A DNA stretch of 41,978 bases. Source: Oscillospiraceae bacterium. GTDB lineage: Bacteria > Bacillota > Clostridia > Oscillospirales > Oscillospiraceae. The notes below the pieces were generated by a model, which searched no databases, was not told where the DNA came from, and saw only the letters and a list, made by a program, of their open reading frames with translations. Of this stretch, positions 16,091 through 24,981 are shown one piece after another (the stretch's first letter is position 1; each line of letters opens with the position of its first letter). Where the stretch lies: contig JAFZOI010000029.1 of assembly GCA_017550645.1 (NCBI GenBank), positions 1-41,978 on the forward strand, given 5' to 3'. A program made the position numbers and the translations under genes.

Positions 16091-17242
16091 ATGACCGAAA
16101 GGCTATTCGACGCCGACAGCCACCTCTGGAGCTTTTCCGCGCGCGTGACCGCCTGCCGCGAGGCCGGCGGGAACTGCGAGATAGAGCTCGACCGCACGGC
16201 CTTCTTCCCCGAGGGCGGCGGCCAGCGCGGCGACAGGGGGATGCTCGGCAGCGTTCCCGTGCTCGATACGGTCGAGCGCGGCGGCGCGATCGTTCATATA
16301 TGCGGCGGGCCGCTTCCCGTCGGGAGCGAGGCCGCGGGCGAAGTGGACGCGGAGCTGCGCTTTCAAAACATGCAGATGCACTCCGGCGAGCACATCGTCT
16401 CCGGCATAGTCCATAAGCTCTTCGGCTACGACAACGTCGGCTTCCACCTCGCCGAGCAGGTCACGCTGGACTTCAGCGGCGAGCTCAGCCCGGAGGACGT
16501 CGCCCGCGTCGAGCTACTGGCCAACGAAGCCGTTTACGCGGATCTGCCCGTGACGGCGCGCTGCCCCTCCCCGGAGGAGCTCGCGGGGCTGGAGTACCGC
16601 AGCAAGCTCGACCTGACGGAAAACGTCCGCATAGTGACGATAGAGGGCGTCGACGTCTGCGCCTGCTGCGCGCCGCACGTTTCGCGCACGGGCGAGATAG
16701 GCCTTATAAAAATAACCGACTCCATGCGCCACAGAGGCGGCGTGCGCCTGACGATGCTCGCCGGAAAAGCGGCGTATCTCGACTATAAGAGAAGGAGCGA
16801 CGCGGCCGCGGAGATATCCGCCATGCTCTCCGCTCCGCAGGGCGACCTTCCCGCGGCCGTGCGCCGCGTTCAGGGCGCGCTGGAGGACGCGCGCAGGCAG
16901 CTCACGGACGCGGCTTTTGCCGCCGCGAGGGCAAGGGCCGGGGCCCTGCCTCCGACGGAGGGCTCCGTCTGCCTCTTTGAGAGCGATGCGGACCCCGCCG
17001 TGCTGCGCGAGCTCGTGAACCTCGCCGTCCCCAAGTGCGCGGCGGCGGGCGTCTTCACGCCCTGCGAGGGCGGATTCCGCTATATAATAGGCTCGTCGAA
17101 GGTCGATCTCCGCGCCGCGGCGAAGGAGATAAACGCCGCGCTCGGCGGCCGCGGCGGCGGGACTCCCACGATGATACAGGGCTCCTGCTCGGCCTCGGAG
17201 GAGGATATCCGCGCCTTCTTCGAGAGCTTCCCTCGCGGGTGA
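16091..17242 (+). CDS. Alanyl-tRNA editing protein (AlaX-L type) with DHHA1 domain, 383 aa
   Basis: Free-standing homologue of the alanyl-tRNA synthetase editing domain; hydrolyses Ser- or Gly-tRNA(Ala) in trans. The N-terminal beta-barrel carries TAFFPEGGGQRGD (about 35-47). The zinc/catalytic centre is HSGEH (HxxxH, about 99-103) together with CACCAPH (Cys and His about 193-199). A helical stretch (about 235-285) leads to a DHHA1-like C-terminal domain with the GGRGGG glycine cluster near 355-365. This matches the long AlaX class with C-terminal DHHA1. The start ATG 16091 has AAGGAG; the open frame upstream lies in the promoter. Stand-alone transcription unit. Confidence 0.9.
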   Translation: MTERLFDADSHLWSFSARVTACREAGGNCEIELDRTAFFPEGGGQRGDRGMLGSVPVLDTVERGGAIVHICGGPLPVGSEAAGEVDAELRFQNMQMHSGEHIVSGIVHKLFGYDNVGFHLAEQVTLDFSGELSPEDVARVELLANEAVYADLPVTARCPSPEELAGLEYRSKLDLTENVRIVTIEGVDVCACCAPHVSRTGEIGLIKITDSMRHRGGVRLTMLAGKAAYLDYKRRSDAAAEISAMLSAPQGDLPAAVRRVQGALEDARRQLTDAAFAAARARAGALPPTEGSVCLFESDADPAVLRELVNLAVPKCAAAGVFTPCEGGFRYIIGSSKVDLRAAAKEINAALGGRGGGTPTMIQGSCSASEEDIRAFFESFPRG

Positions 17243-17271
17243 CGCGCGGGGGCTTCCGGAGCGAAAAAAAG

Positions 17272-17286
17272 CCCCTCCCAAGGGGT
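17272..17286 (+). terminator. Weak hairpin after alaX-like gene
   Basis: CCCCT, loop CCCA, AGGGG(T), preceded by an A7 run and followed by CGAATTTATT. The stem is only 5-6 bp, so activity is uncertain; on the minus strand the A-run would be a good U-tail. Confidence 0.3.
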
Positions 17287-17294
17287 CGAATTTA

Positions 17295-17323
17295 TTGACA
17301 TTCCGTCAGAAAAAGATTAAAAT
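17295..17323 (+). promoter_or_regulatory. Strong promoter of the uracil permease gene
   Basis: Perfect TTGACA (17295-17300), 17 bp, TAAAAT (17318-17323). Start about 17330; the leader of only about 36 nt leaves no room for a PyrR attenuator or purine riboswitch. Confidence 0.75.
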
Positions 17324-17365
17324 TCAAGATTAGAGAATTTAATAAAAACGATCGGAGGAGTTCCC

Positions 17366-18793
17366 ATGGACCAGCCCAAACAGAACCTCGGCCGCACGCT
17401 CGTCATGAGCTTCCAGCACATGTTCGCGATGCTCGGAGCGACCATGCTCGTGCCTCTGCTCTCCGGAATGAGCATCCCCGTCGCCCTCCTCAGCGCCGGC
17501 TTCGGTACCATCATCTTCTACTTCGTGACCCAGCGCAAGGTCCCCGTATTCCTCGGCAGCAGCTTTGCCTTCCTCCCCGCTCTGATAACCATAGTCGGCG
17601 GCGGCGCGTTCGCCATCGGCTCGCCCGAATGGAACCAGCGCATGGCGTGCGTCATGATCTCCATCATCGGCGCCGGCATAGTCTACATCATCTTCTCGCT
17701 GATCATCAAGGCCGTCGGCGTCAAGAGGATCAAGAAGCTCTTCCCGCCCATCGTCGTCGGCCCGGTCATCATCATCATCGGCATGATCCTCGCCCCGAAG
17801 ATGTTCTGGAACAACATCATCGGAAACTACGACACGACCCTCGGCTGGGGCTACAGCGCCGCATGGCAGCAGTGGACCGCCGCGGCCGTCACCGCGCTGA
17901 GCATCGTCCTCATAAACGCGCTGGCCAAGCCCAAGAGCTTCCTCAAGGTCATCCCCATACTCCTCGGCTTCATCATCGGCTACATCTACTCCGCCATCAT
18001 CGGTCTGGTCAACATCAACTTCTCCGGCGATATCGTCGTCTTCCAGCAGGCCAAGCAGGTCTGGGGCTTCTGGGGGTCTGAGGGCCTCGGCAACATCGAC
18101 GCCGGCATGCTCGTCTCCGCGATACTGATGGTCGTCCCGCTCGCCGTCGTCACCTTTATGGAGCACCTCGGCGACATCTCCGCCAACTCCACCGTCTGCG
18201 GCAAGGACTTTATGGTCGATCCCGGCCTGCACCGCACCGTCCTCGGCGACGGTCTCGCGACCGCCTTCGCCGGCCTCGTCGGCGGCCCGGCCAACACGAC
18301 CTACGGCGAGAACACCGCCGTCCTCTCCATCACGAAAAACTACAACCCGAAGAACATCTTCATCGCCGCGATAATGGCGGTCGTCCTCGGCATATTCGTT
18401 CCGTTCGGCGAGATACTCCAGTCCATCCCCTCGCCCGTCGTCGGCGGCGCTTCGATCGTCCTCTTCGGCATGATCTCCGCCAACGGCCTGCGCGCCCTCG
18501 TCGACGGCAAGGTCGACTTCGGCGACACGAAGAACATCCTCGTCGTCTCCATCACGCTCGCCATCGGCCTCGGCCTCGGCGCCATGAGCCTCGCGGGCGA
18601 TATCACCGGCAACAGCGTCCTCAAGATCATGATAGGCAGCGTCGAGCTCTCCCCGCTCGCCATCGCCACCGTCGCCGCCATCCTGCTCAACCTCATCATC
18701 CCCAACAGCAAGAAGCAGAACGTCGGCGTCGAGAGCGAAGCTCAGGAGACCCTCTCGAGCACCGTCTCCGTCGAGGCGGCCGACGAGGAGTAA
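17366..18793 (+). CDS. uraA: Uracil permease (NCS2 / uracil-xanthine family), 475 aa
   Basis: Inner-membrane proton symporter for nucleobases with about 14 membrane segments. SFQHMFAMLGATMLVPLL near the N-terminus, the conserved Glu in FMEHLGDISANS (helix 8 region) and GGPANTTYGENTAVLSITKNY (helix 10 region with the TTYGEN motif) are the signatures of the UraA branch rather than xanthine carriers, so uracil is the likely substrate. GGAGG precedes the ATG at 17366. Single-gene unit between its own promoter and terminator. The acidic, Ser-rich C-terminal tail is unremarkable. Confidence 0.92.
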   Translation: MDQPKQNLGRTLVMSFQHMFAMLGATMLVPLLSGMSIPVALLSAGFGTIIFYFVTQRKVPVFLGSSFAFLPALITIVGGGAFAIGSPEWNQRMACVMISIIGAGIVYIIFSLIIKAVGVKRIKKLFPPIVVGPVIIIIGMILAPKMFWNNIIGNYDTTLGWGYSAAWQQWTAAAVTALSIVLINALAKPKSFLKVIPILLGFIIGYIYSAIIGLVNINFSGDIVVFQQAKQVWGFWGSEGLGNIDAGMLVSAILMVVPLAVVTFMEHLGDISANSTVCGKDFMVDPGLHRTVLGDGLATAFAGLVGGPANTTYGENTAVLSITKNYNPKNIFIAAIMAVVLGIFVPFGEILQSIPSPVVGGASIVLFGMISANGLRALVDGKVDFGDTKNILVVSITLAIGLGLGAMSLAGDITGNSVLKIMIGSVELSPLAIATVAAILLNLIIPNSKKQNVGVESEAQETLSSTVSVEAADEE

Positions 18794-18812
18794 TTCCCTC
18801 CCTCAAATCACG

Positions 18813-18845
18813 GCGGCAAGGCCAAATTGGCCTTGCCGCTTTTTT
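18813..18845. terminator. Bidirectional terminator between uraA and the SSB-like gene
   Basis: 13-nt arms (GCGGCAAGGCCAA with its complement) separated by one A, followed by TTTTTT on the plus strand. The SSB-like gene ends at 18845 in the opposite direction. Confidence 0.85.
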
Positions 18846-19444
18846 CATATCTCGAAAAAGGAGCTGACGGAGACCTCGAACGCGGTCTTTTCGATCTCGC
18901 CCGCCTCAGTCTGCTTGACGTATACGCGGCTCTGCAGGCGGCCGTCAATGCCCGTCTCTCTGCCGACAGGCCAGAGCGAAGCCGTCTCCGCGCCCGCGCC
19001 CCAGGCTATGCAGGGCAGGTAGTCGCTGCGGCCGAAGCGGCGGTTGACGGCGAGCATGAGGTCGCATATCTCGCGCCCCATGGGCGTGCGGCGGAAGTTC
19101 GGCTGCTTGCAGACCGTCCCGCGCAGAATGACCCGGTTCATATCCTCCCCGTCCCACGGCGCGAGAGACCGCGCGAAGACGTTTATCACGAGGCGGCTGC
19201 CTACGCCGCTCCTGTTATTGAAGCTCCGCACCTCCCCGAGGACGCGGAAACGCCCTCCCGCGGGGAGCTCCGTCCCCTCGAGCAGCCGCCCGGGGGCGAT
19301 GACGTTGACCGTGTCGGCCGCGCCGGAGAGCCTCCTCGCCGAAAGAGGGAATGTGTAAAAATCCTCGCCGCGCGACGAATGAGAAAAGCTCGGCGCCGTC
19401 TCTGCCGTCCCGCAGAGCTCGGCGGCGTTATTCAGGTTTTCCAA
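18845..19444 (-). CDS. SSB-like single-stranded DNA-binding protein paralogue, 199 aa
   Basis: Contains an OB-fold SSB-type core in the second half: NRVILRGTVCKQPNFRRTPMGREICDLMLAVNRRFGRSDYLPCIAWG (about 102-148) is clearly SSB-like. The first 100 residues look like a diverged second OB-fold half (FYTFPLSARRLSGAADTVNV, FRVLGEVRSFNNR). There is no glycine-rich tail with the acidic DDDIPF-like tip of a replicative SSB, so it is probably an accessory paralogue. The start is TTG at 19444: GGAGG lies 9 nt upstream and no ATG fits. It stands apart from other replication genes, downstream of the pgsA run with a hairpin between. DNA binding is inferred from family. Confidence 0.78.
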   Translation of the reverse strand: MENLNNAAELCGTAETAPSFSHSSRGEDFYTFPLSARRLSGAADTVNVIAPGRLLEGTELPAGGRFRVLGEVRSFNNRSGVGSRLVINVFARSLAPWDGEDMNRVILRGTVCKQPNFRRTPMGREICDLMLAVNRRFGRSDYLPCIAWGAGAETASLWPVGRETGIDGRLQSRVYVKQTEAGEIEKTAFEVSVSSFFEI

Positions 19445-19510
19445 AGCCGGTACCTCCGTTCCGTCGGATCGTCTGTATCAGCTTATTCGCGCCGCCTCCC
19501 TCGTATGACG

Positions 19511-19544
19511 AAGCCCCTCTCCGTCCGAAGTCGGAGAGGGGCTT
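19511..19544. terminator. Hairpin downstream of pgsA
   Basis: 13-bp stem (AAGCCCCTCTCCG and complement), 8-nt loop. The better T-run (TTCTTTTATTTG) is on the plus strand; on the minus strand, where the genes run, CGTCAT follows, so it may act more as a 3'-end stabiliser of the long operon mRNA. Confidence 0.6.
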
Positions 19545-19557
19545 TTCTTTTATTTGT

Positions 19558-20118
19558 TTATTTCTGCACGTCGTTCGGCTCGAGCTTGAGGACCTTCCAG
19601 TTTTTGACGAAATACTCTATGCCGGACCAGACCGTCGTTATGAGCATGAGCGCGACGCAGAGCATATCGAGCGTCACGGGCCCGAAGAGCACGGCGTCGT
19701 GCCACGGGGTCATCATCAGGCAGAGCGCGACGATGGAGACGAAGGTCTTTATCTTCCCGGAGACGGCGGCCGCTATGACGACGCCGCTCTCGACGGCGAC
19801 GAGGCGCAGCCCCGTCACGGAAAATTCGCGCGCAAGGATGATTATCGCGGCCCACGCGGGCATCTGCCCCCACTGCACGAGGATGAGCATCGCGCTCATG
19901 ACGAGGAGCTTGTCGGCCAGCGGGTCGATGAACTTTCCGAAATCCGAGACCTGATTATACTTTCGCGCTATGTAGCCGTCGACGCTGTCGGTTATGCTGG
20001 CGAGGATGAAGACGGCCAGCGCGATGATGGTCGAATACTTGAAGTCCAGCAGCATGATGACCACGAAGACCGGGATCATCACGACGCGGAGCAGGGTTAT
20101 CTTGCTTGCGGTAGTCAT
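19558..20118 (-). CDS. pgsA: CDP-diacylglycerol-glycerol-3-phosphate 3-phosphatidyltransferase, 186 aa
   Basis: Membrane enzyme making phosphatidylglycerol phosphate, the committed step to phosphatidylglycerol and cardiolipin. The CDP-alcohol phosphotransferase signature DG..AR........G...D...D is present as DSVDGYIARKYNQVSDFGKF with the final IDPLADK. Several hydrophobic segments follow. Start ATG 20118 overlaps the rimO stop in an ATGA arrangement, indicating translational coupling. Length is typical. Last gene of a long minus-strand run. Confidence 0.93.
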   Translation of the reverse strand: MTTASKITLLRVVMIPVFVVIMLLDFKYSTIIALAVFILASITDSVDGYIARKYNQVSDFGKFIDPLADKLLVMSAMLILVQWGQMPAWAAIIILAREFSVTGLRLVAVESGVVIAAAVSGKIKTFVSIVALCLMMTPWHDAVLFGPVTLDMLCVALMLITTVWSGIEYFVKNWKVLKLEPNDVQK

Positions 20119-21431
20119 TTGGCGGCCTCCCCGAGCAGTTCTCCGTCCAGCGTCTCGGTAATGCGCACGTCGACGAGCTTTCCCGGCGCGGCGGGCCCCG
20201 TAAAAAAGACCTTGCCGTCGACGTCGGGCGAGTCGGCCTCGCTGCGGCCGAACCAGCACTCGGCGAATCTGTCGTACCCCTCGCAGAGGACGCGGAGCGT
20301 CTTCCCGACGCGGGAGGCGTTGAACTCGTCCATTATCTCCGCCTGCAGCTCGCTCACGAGCTCGGCGCGCCGCTCGGCGACCTCCCTCGGCGGTATGTCC
20401 GGCATCTCGGCGGCGGGCGTCCCCTCCTCGGGCGAGAAGGCAAACACGCCGACGCGCTCCATGCGCGCCTCGCGCAAAAAGGCCATGAGCTCTTCAAACT
20501 CGGCCTCGCCCTCGCCGGGAAGGCCGGTTATGAGCGTCGAGCGGATGACGACGCCGGGTATCTCGCGGCGCAGCTTTTTAATGAGCTCGCGTATCTCTCC
20601 GCCGCTGCCGCGCCTGTTCATGCGCTCCAAAATGGCGTCGTTTATGTGCTGGATGGGGATATCGACGTATTTGACTATCTTGGGATTGGACGCCATCTCT
20701 CTTATGAGCGCGTCGTCGATCTCGTCCGGATAGAGATAATGGAGCCTGATGCGCTCTATCCCGTCTGTCTCCGAAAGGGCGCGCAGCAGCTCGGGCAGCA
20801 TGCGCTTTCCGCCGAAGTCCGTCCCGTAGGCCGTGACGTCCTGCGCGACGAGGATGAGCTCGACGACGCCGAGCCCCGCGAGGTCGCGCGCCTCGCGCAC
20901 TATGCCGTCTATGGGGCGGGATCTGTATTTTCCGCGGATGGACGGGATGACGCAGAAGGCGCAGTGGTTGTCGCAGCCCTCGGCGATCTTGAGGTAAGCC
21001 CAGCCGTCGCCGGAGGTCACGACCCTGTCCGTCTCCTCGCAGGGGGAGTTTATATCCCCGAAGAGCTCGGGCTTCAGGCCCGCCTCGACGGCGCGCACGG
21101 CCTCGACTATCGCGCCGAAGCTCCCGCAGCCGACCATGGCGTCGACCTCGGGCAGCTCGGCCTTTATATCCTCGCGGTAGCGCTGCGGGAGGCAGCCCGC
21201 GACGATGATCTTTTTGAGCCTTCCCTCTTTTTTGAGCTCGGCGAATTCGAGGATATTCTCTATCGCCTCGCTCTTGGCGCTCTCGATGAAGGCGCAGGTA
21301 TTGACGATGATGATATCGACGTCCGCGAGGTCGCCGGATATCTCGTAGCCCGCTTCGTTGAGGAGCCAGAGCATCTGCTCGCTGTTGACGGTGTTCTTCG
21401 CGCAGCCGAGCGACACCATGCCTATCTTCAT
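20115..21431 (-). CDS. rimO: Ribosomal protein S12 methylthiotransferase RimO, 438 aa
   Basis: Radical-SAM enzyme adding a methylthio group to the conserved aspartate of ribosomal protein S12. N-terminal MTTase domain with Cys10, Cys46 and Cys80 binding one [4Fe-4S] cluster; radical-SAM motif CDNHCAFC with Cys153, 157, 160; C-terminal TRAM domain after about 375. The beginning KIGMVSLGCAKNTVNSEQM is diagnostic of RimO against MiaB. It overlaps recX (ATGA) upstream and pgsA downstream, a rimO-pgsA arrangement familiar in Firmicutes. Confidence 0.95.
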   Translation of the reverse strand: MKIGMVSLGCAKNTVNSEQMLWLLNEAGYEISGDLADVDIIIVNTCAFIESAKSEAIENILEFAELKKEGRLKKIIVAGCLPQRYREDIKAELPEVDAMVGCGSFGAIVEAVRAVEAGLKPELFGDINSPCEETDRVVTSGDGWAYLKIAEGCDNHCAFCVIPSIRGKYRSRPIDGIVREARDLAGLGVVELILVAQDVTAYGTDFGGKRMLPELLRALSETDGIERIRLHYLYPDEIDDALIREMASNPKIVKYVDIPIQHINDAILERMNRRGSGGEIRELIKKLRREIPGVVIRSTLITGLPGEGEAEFEELMAFLREARMERVGVFAFSPEEGTPAAEMPDIPPREVAERRAELVSELQAEIMDEFNASRVGKTLRVLCEGYDRFAECWFGRSEADSPDVDGKVFFTGPAAPGKLVDVRITETLDGELLGEAAK

Positions 21432-22045
21432 TGTTCGTCCTCCGATATTTCTCCGAACCTGCGCAGCGCAGCGCGGATATCGTCCCAGCCGAAGCCGCGC
21501 CGCGCGAGATACTCGCCCGCGCGCGAGAGCTCCTGCCTGTCGCCCGTCCTTATCCTGGCGCGCAGCAGCCTGTCGAGCGTCTCGGTCTGGTCGCCGAGGC
21601 CCTCCATCGCGTCGTCCCAGAGCTCGCGCGGTATCTTCGCCGAGGCGAGGCGCCTTCTGACCTCCGCGGGGCCGTAGCCCTTCGCGGCGCAGCGGCGGAC
21701 TATGCTCTCGGCGCAGGCCGCGTCGTCGACCGCGCCGGCGCTGACGAGCCTCGCGGCGGCGGCCTCGGCGTGCTCGGGACTCTCCCCCTTCATGACGAGC
21801 TTCGTTTTCAGCTCGCCCTCGGATATGGGGCGGGAGGCGGCGAGGCGGGCGGCGCGGCGGCGCGTCCTCGAAAAAGAGACGGCCTCCGTCAGCGCGGCGT
21901 ACTTTTCCTCGTCGAGCTCAAGGCCCGACGCCAGCGAAAAGTCCGCGACGTTCTCGGCAAAGCACTTCATCCTCGTCCCGTCCTCGAATTCGAGGCGGAA
22001 CGAGTCCGTCGTATTCGGTATCCTCTCTATCCTCTCAAGGAGCAT
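21428..22045 (-). CDS. recX: RecA regulator RecX, 205 aa
   Basis: Regulatory protein that binds RecA filaments and limits recombinase activity. Built of three-helix repeats typical of the family: a basic RTRRRAARLAASRPISEGELKTKL segment, KGESPEHAEAAAARLVSAGAVDDAACAESIV, and GYGPAEVRRRLASAKIP. Its ATG overlaps the stop of recA by one base (TGATG) so the two proteins are translated together, as in many bacteria. The first 60 residues are a diverged extension found in Firmicutes RecX. Confidence 0.9.
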   Translation of the reverse strand: MLLERIERIPNTTDSFRLEFEDGTRMKCFAENVADFSLASGLELDEEKYAALTEAVSFSRTRRRAARLAASRPISEGELKTKLVMKGESPEHAEAAAARLVSAGAVDDAACAESIVRRCAAKGYGPAEVRRRLASAKIPRELWDDAMEGLGDQTETLDRLLRARIRTGDRQELSRAGEYLARRGFGWDDIRAALRRFGEISEDEQ

Positions 22046-23148
22046 CAGTCTTCAAAATCCTCGGCCGTGATGCTGACGGCGCGCCCGGCAGCGACGGCGG
22101 CGGCCTTCGACTGCGGGCTCATGAGCTTGAAGAAGTTGGCCTTGATCTGCTCCTCGATGCGCGAGGCGATCTCGGGGTTGGCCTTGAGGTAATCCTTGAC
22201 GGAGTCCTTGCCCTGCAGGCGGACGCCCTCGACCGTGAACCACGAGCCGGACTTCTCGATGAGGTCGAGGCTCACGCCCATGTCGATAATTTCGCCCAGG
22301 CGCGAGATGCCCTCGCCGTAGATTATATCGAACTCGGCCTCGCGGAAGGGCGGGGCGACCTTGTTCTTCGTGACCTTGACCCTCGTCCTGTTGCCCACCA
22401 TCTCGCTGCCGTTTTTGAGCGTCTCCGTCCTGCGCACGTCGAGCCTGACGCTGGCATAGAACTTGAGCGCGCGGCCGCCCGTCGTCGTCTCGGGGTTGCC
22501 GTACATGACGCCTATCTTCTCGCGCAGCTGGTTGATGAAGACGACGACGCACTTGGTCTTTGATATGGAGCCTGCGAGCTTTCTGAGCGCCTGGCTCATC
22601 AGTCTCGCGTGCAGTCCGACGACGGAGTCGCCCATCTCGGCCTCTATCTCGGCGCGGGGCACGAGGGCCGCGACGGAGTCTATGACTATGACGTCCACCG
22701 CGCCGCTGCGCACGAGCGCCTCGGTTATCTCAAGGGCCTGCTCGCCGGTGTCCGGCTGGGCGATGAGCAGGTTGTCTATGTCCACGCCGAGGGCGCGGGC
22801 GTAGGTCGGGTCGAGCGCGTGCTCGGCATCGACGAACGCGGCCTCGCCGCCCGCCTTCTGCGCGGACGCGGCGATATGCAGGGCGAGCGTCGTCTTGCCG
22901 GAGGACTCCGGCCCGTATATCTCGATGATGCGGCCCTTCGGCACGCCGCCCACGCCGAGCGCGAGATCCAGCGCTAGCGAGCCGGTCGGTATGGCCTCGA
23001 CGTCGATGTTCGCGGCCTCGCCGAGGCGCATGATCGAGCCCTTGCCGAAATTCTTTTCTATCTGCGCCATCGCGGTCTCAAGCGCAAGCTTCCTGTCCTC
23101 CGCGGGGGCGGCGGACTCGACGCCCGGTTTTCTCTTCTTTTCAGCCAT
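22045..23148 (-). CDS. recA: Recombinase RecA, 367 aa
   Basis: ATP-dependent strand-exchange protein of homologous recombination and SOS co-protease. Walker [10 protein letters not shown], the [20 protein letters not shown] stretch (Walker B and L1), [22 protein letters not shown] (L2) and the [16 protein letters not shown]-terminal motif are complete. The C-terminal tail ends in acidic residues as usual. GAGGAGG precedes the ATG. No LexA/DinR box of the CGAACxxxxGTTCG type was noticed upstream: the gene starts 15 bp after prmC, so it is transcribed from a promoter further upstream. Confidence 0.97.
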   Translation of the reverse strand: MAEKKRKPGVESAAPAEDRKLALETAMAQIEKNFGKGSIMRLGEAANIDVEAIPTGSLALDLALGVGGVPKGRIIEIYGPESSGKTTLALHIAASAQKAGGEAAFVDAEHALDPTYARALGVDIDNLLIAQPDTGEQALEITEALVRSGAVDVIVIDSVAALVPRAEIEAEMGDSVVGLHARLMSQALRKLAGSISKTKCVVVFINQLREKIGVMYGNPETTTGGRALKFYASVRLDVRRTETLKNGSEMVGNRTRVKVTKNKVAPPFREAEFDIIYGEGISRLGEIIDMGVSLDLIEKSGSWFTVEGVRLQGKDSVKDYLKANPEIASRIEEQIKANFFKLMSPQSKAAAVAAGRAVSITAEDFED

Positions 23149-23163
23149 TATGACGACCTCCTC

Positions 23164-23994
23164 TTAATATGAAAAGAGCAATACACGCTCAATATTCAAC
23201 GTATCGAAAACGCTTTTTTCGTAGGTAAAGCCCGCTCCGGCGGCTATGGCGCGGATATCCTCCGCCTGACCCTCGCCGCATTCAAAGAGCAGCTTCCCGC
23301 CCGGGGCGAGCGCCGCGCTCCATAGGGAGCACACGGCGCGGTAGAATGTCAGCCCGTCCTCCCCGCCGTCGAGGGCGAGCGAAGGCTCGTGCTCGCGCAC
23401 GGAGGCGTCGAGCCCGGCTATCTCCGCGGTCGGGATATACGGCGGGTTGCATACGATGACGTCGAATCTGCCGAGCGCCGGCGGCGGAGCGGAGAGCGCG
23501 TCGGCGGCCACGCACGGGACGGAAACGCCGTTCACGGCGCAGTTTCTCCGGGCGACGGCGAGCGCCGCCGGTGAGACGTCCGCGCAGGTGACGCGGGCCT
23601 GCGGAGCCTTCTTGGCTGTCGTTATGCCTACGCACCCCGTCCCGCAGCAGAGGTCGAGCACGCGCCCGCTCCCCGCGAGGGATATCGCGAGCTCCGCGAG
23701 AGGCTCCGTGTCAACGCGCGGGATGAGGACGTTTTCGTCGACGACGAAGGGCAGCCCGAAAAATTCCCACTCGCCGAGTATATAGGCGACGGGCTCGCCG
23801 GAGACGCGCCTCGCGGCGAGCTCTCTGGTCTTTTCGAGCGTATTGGTATATAGACTCCCGTCGCGCATGAGCTCGGAGACGGTCTTTCCGGCGGCGGAGG
23901 CGGCGAGCATGCGCGCCTCCTGCGCGTAGGCCTCTATCCCGGCGGCGCGGAGCATATCGCGCGCGGCGAGATACGTGTCGTAATACGTCACCAT
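23164..23994 (-). CDS. prmC: Peptide chain release factor N5-glutamine methyltransferase PrmC, 276 aa
   Basis: SAM-dependent enzyme methylating the GGQ glutamine of release factors RF1/RF2. N-terminal five-helix domain (1-75), SAM-binding motif VLDLCCGTGCVGI (about 112-124), and the catalytic NPPY motif in VIVCNPPYIPTAEI, which holds the substrate Gln. The common adjacency to prfA is not seen; here it follows the DUF1385 gene, a frequent partner in Firmicutes (both near prmC-prfA), with a 7-bp overlap. Confidence 0.94.
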   Translation of the reverse strand: MVTYYDTYLAARDMLRAAGIEAYAQEARMLAASAAGKTVSELMRDGSLYTNTLEKTRELAARRVSGEPVAYILGEWEFFGLPFVVDENVLIPRVDTEPLAELAISLAGSGRVLDLCCGTGCVGITTAKKAPQARVTCADVSPAALAVARRNCAVNGVSVPCVAADALSAPPPALGRFDVIVCNPPYIPTAEIAGLDASVREHEPSLALDGGEDGLTFYRAVCSLWSAALAPGGKLLFECGEGQAEDIRAIAAGAGFTYEKSVFDTLNIERVLLFSY

Positions 23995-24950
23995 TTGTCC
24001 GAGCCCTTTTCCTCCGGGATGACGAGCTCGAGCGCGGCGATGGCCGTCTCTATCATGAGGTCGTCCGGCTCGAAGACGGTCAGGTGCTGGACGGCCTTGC
24101 CGGGCGCGGCGAGGGCCTTCGCGAGGAAGTTGTCGTGCCCGCCGACCCAGCGGTTGATCTCGTAGCTTATGGCGACCACGACCGGCAGCAGCGCCAGACG
24201 CAGCAGCGTCCTGAGCAGGGGATTATCCCACGACGCCCAGTTGAAGCTCACGACCGAGAATACGAGGATGGAGATTATCATGACCACGAAGAGGAAGCTC
24301 GTCCCGCACCGCGGGTGCTGGCGGGGCTGCGGGCGGACGTTCTCGACCGTCAGCGGCAGGCCCTTTTCGTAGCAGTGGATGCTCTTGTGCTCGGCGCCGT
24401 GGTACTCGAAGACCCTGTGGATGTCCTTCATGCGCGTGGCCAGCCACATATACGCGAGGAAGATGATGATCCTGATGACGCCCTCGATGAGATTCACGAG
24501 GATGCCGGACTTGACGACGCCCTTGAAAAGCAGCGCTATCCACGACGGGAGCAGGATGAAGAGCCCGACGGATATGAGCAGCCCGAACACGAGCGAGACG
24601 GTCACTATCATCTTCGTCGCCTTTTCGCCCTCGAAGTGCTTTTCTATCCATTTGTCGAGCTTGGACTCGGCCTCGCCCTCCTCCTCGGGGAGCTGCTCGG
24701 CGGAGAACATCAGCGCGCGCACGCCGTTGGCCATGGAGGATATGAACGTGAACACGCCGCGAATAAGCGGCCAGCCGAGCACGGGGTATTTGTCCTTGGA
24801 GAAGTTCAGCTCCTCGACCTTGACGACGCGCCCCTCCGCGCCGTTGACGACAATTGCCTGCTTTTTCGGGCCGCGCATGAGGATGCCCTCCATGAGCGCC
24901 TGCCCGCCTATCATCGTCCTGAAAACGTTTTCATTCTTGCTTTTGGCCAA
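23988..24950 (-). CDS. DUF1385 (YqhQ-like) membrane protein, 320 aa
   Basis: Recognised by the N-terminal IGGQALMEGILMRGPKKQAIVV, ALMFSAEQL and the FEYHGAEHKSIHCYEKGLPLTVENVRPQPRQHPRCGTSF stretch with conserved His and Cys residues that may bind metal. Several membrane segments lie at about 110-175 and 210-265. The function of the family is not established. The start is TTG at 24950 (AGAGG 9 nt upstream). It precedes prmC in the same transcription unit and comes 31 bp after the histidine kinase gene. Confidence 0.92.
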   Translation of the reverse strand: MAKSKNENVFRTMIGGQALMEGILMRGPKKQAIVVNGAEGRVVKVEELNFSKDKYPVLGWPLIRGVFTFISSMANGVRALMFSAEQLPEEEGEAESKLDKWIEKHFEGEKATKMIVTVSLVFGLLISVGLFILLPSWIALLFKGVVKSGILVNLIEGVIRIIIFLAYMWLATRMKDIHRVFEYHGAEHKSIHCYEKGLPLTVENVRPQPRQHPRCGTSFLFVVMIISILVFSVVSFNWASWDNPLLRTLLRLALLPVVVAISYEINRWVGGHDNFLAKALAAPGKAVQHLTVFEPDDLMIETAIAALELVIPEEKGSDKW

Positions 24951-24981
24951 TGCTTTTACCTCTTATCCATGCGCTTATTTT

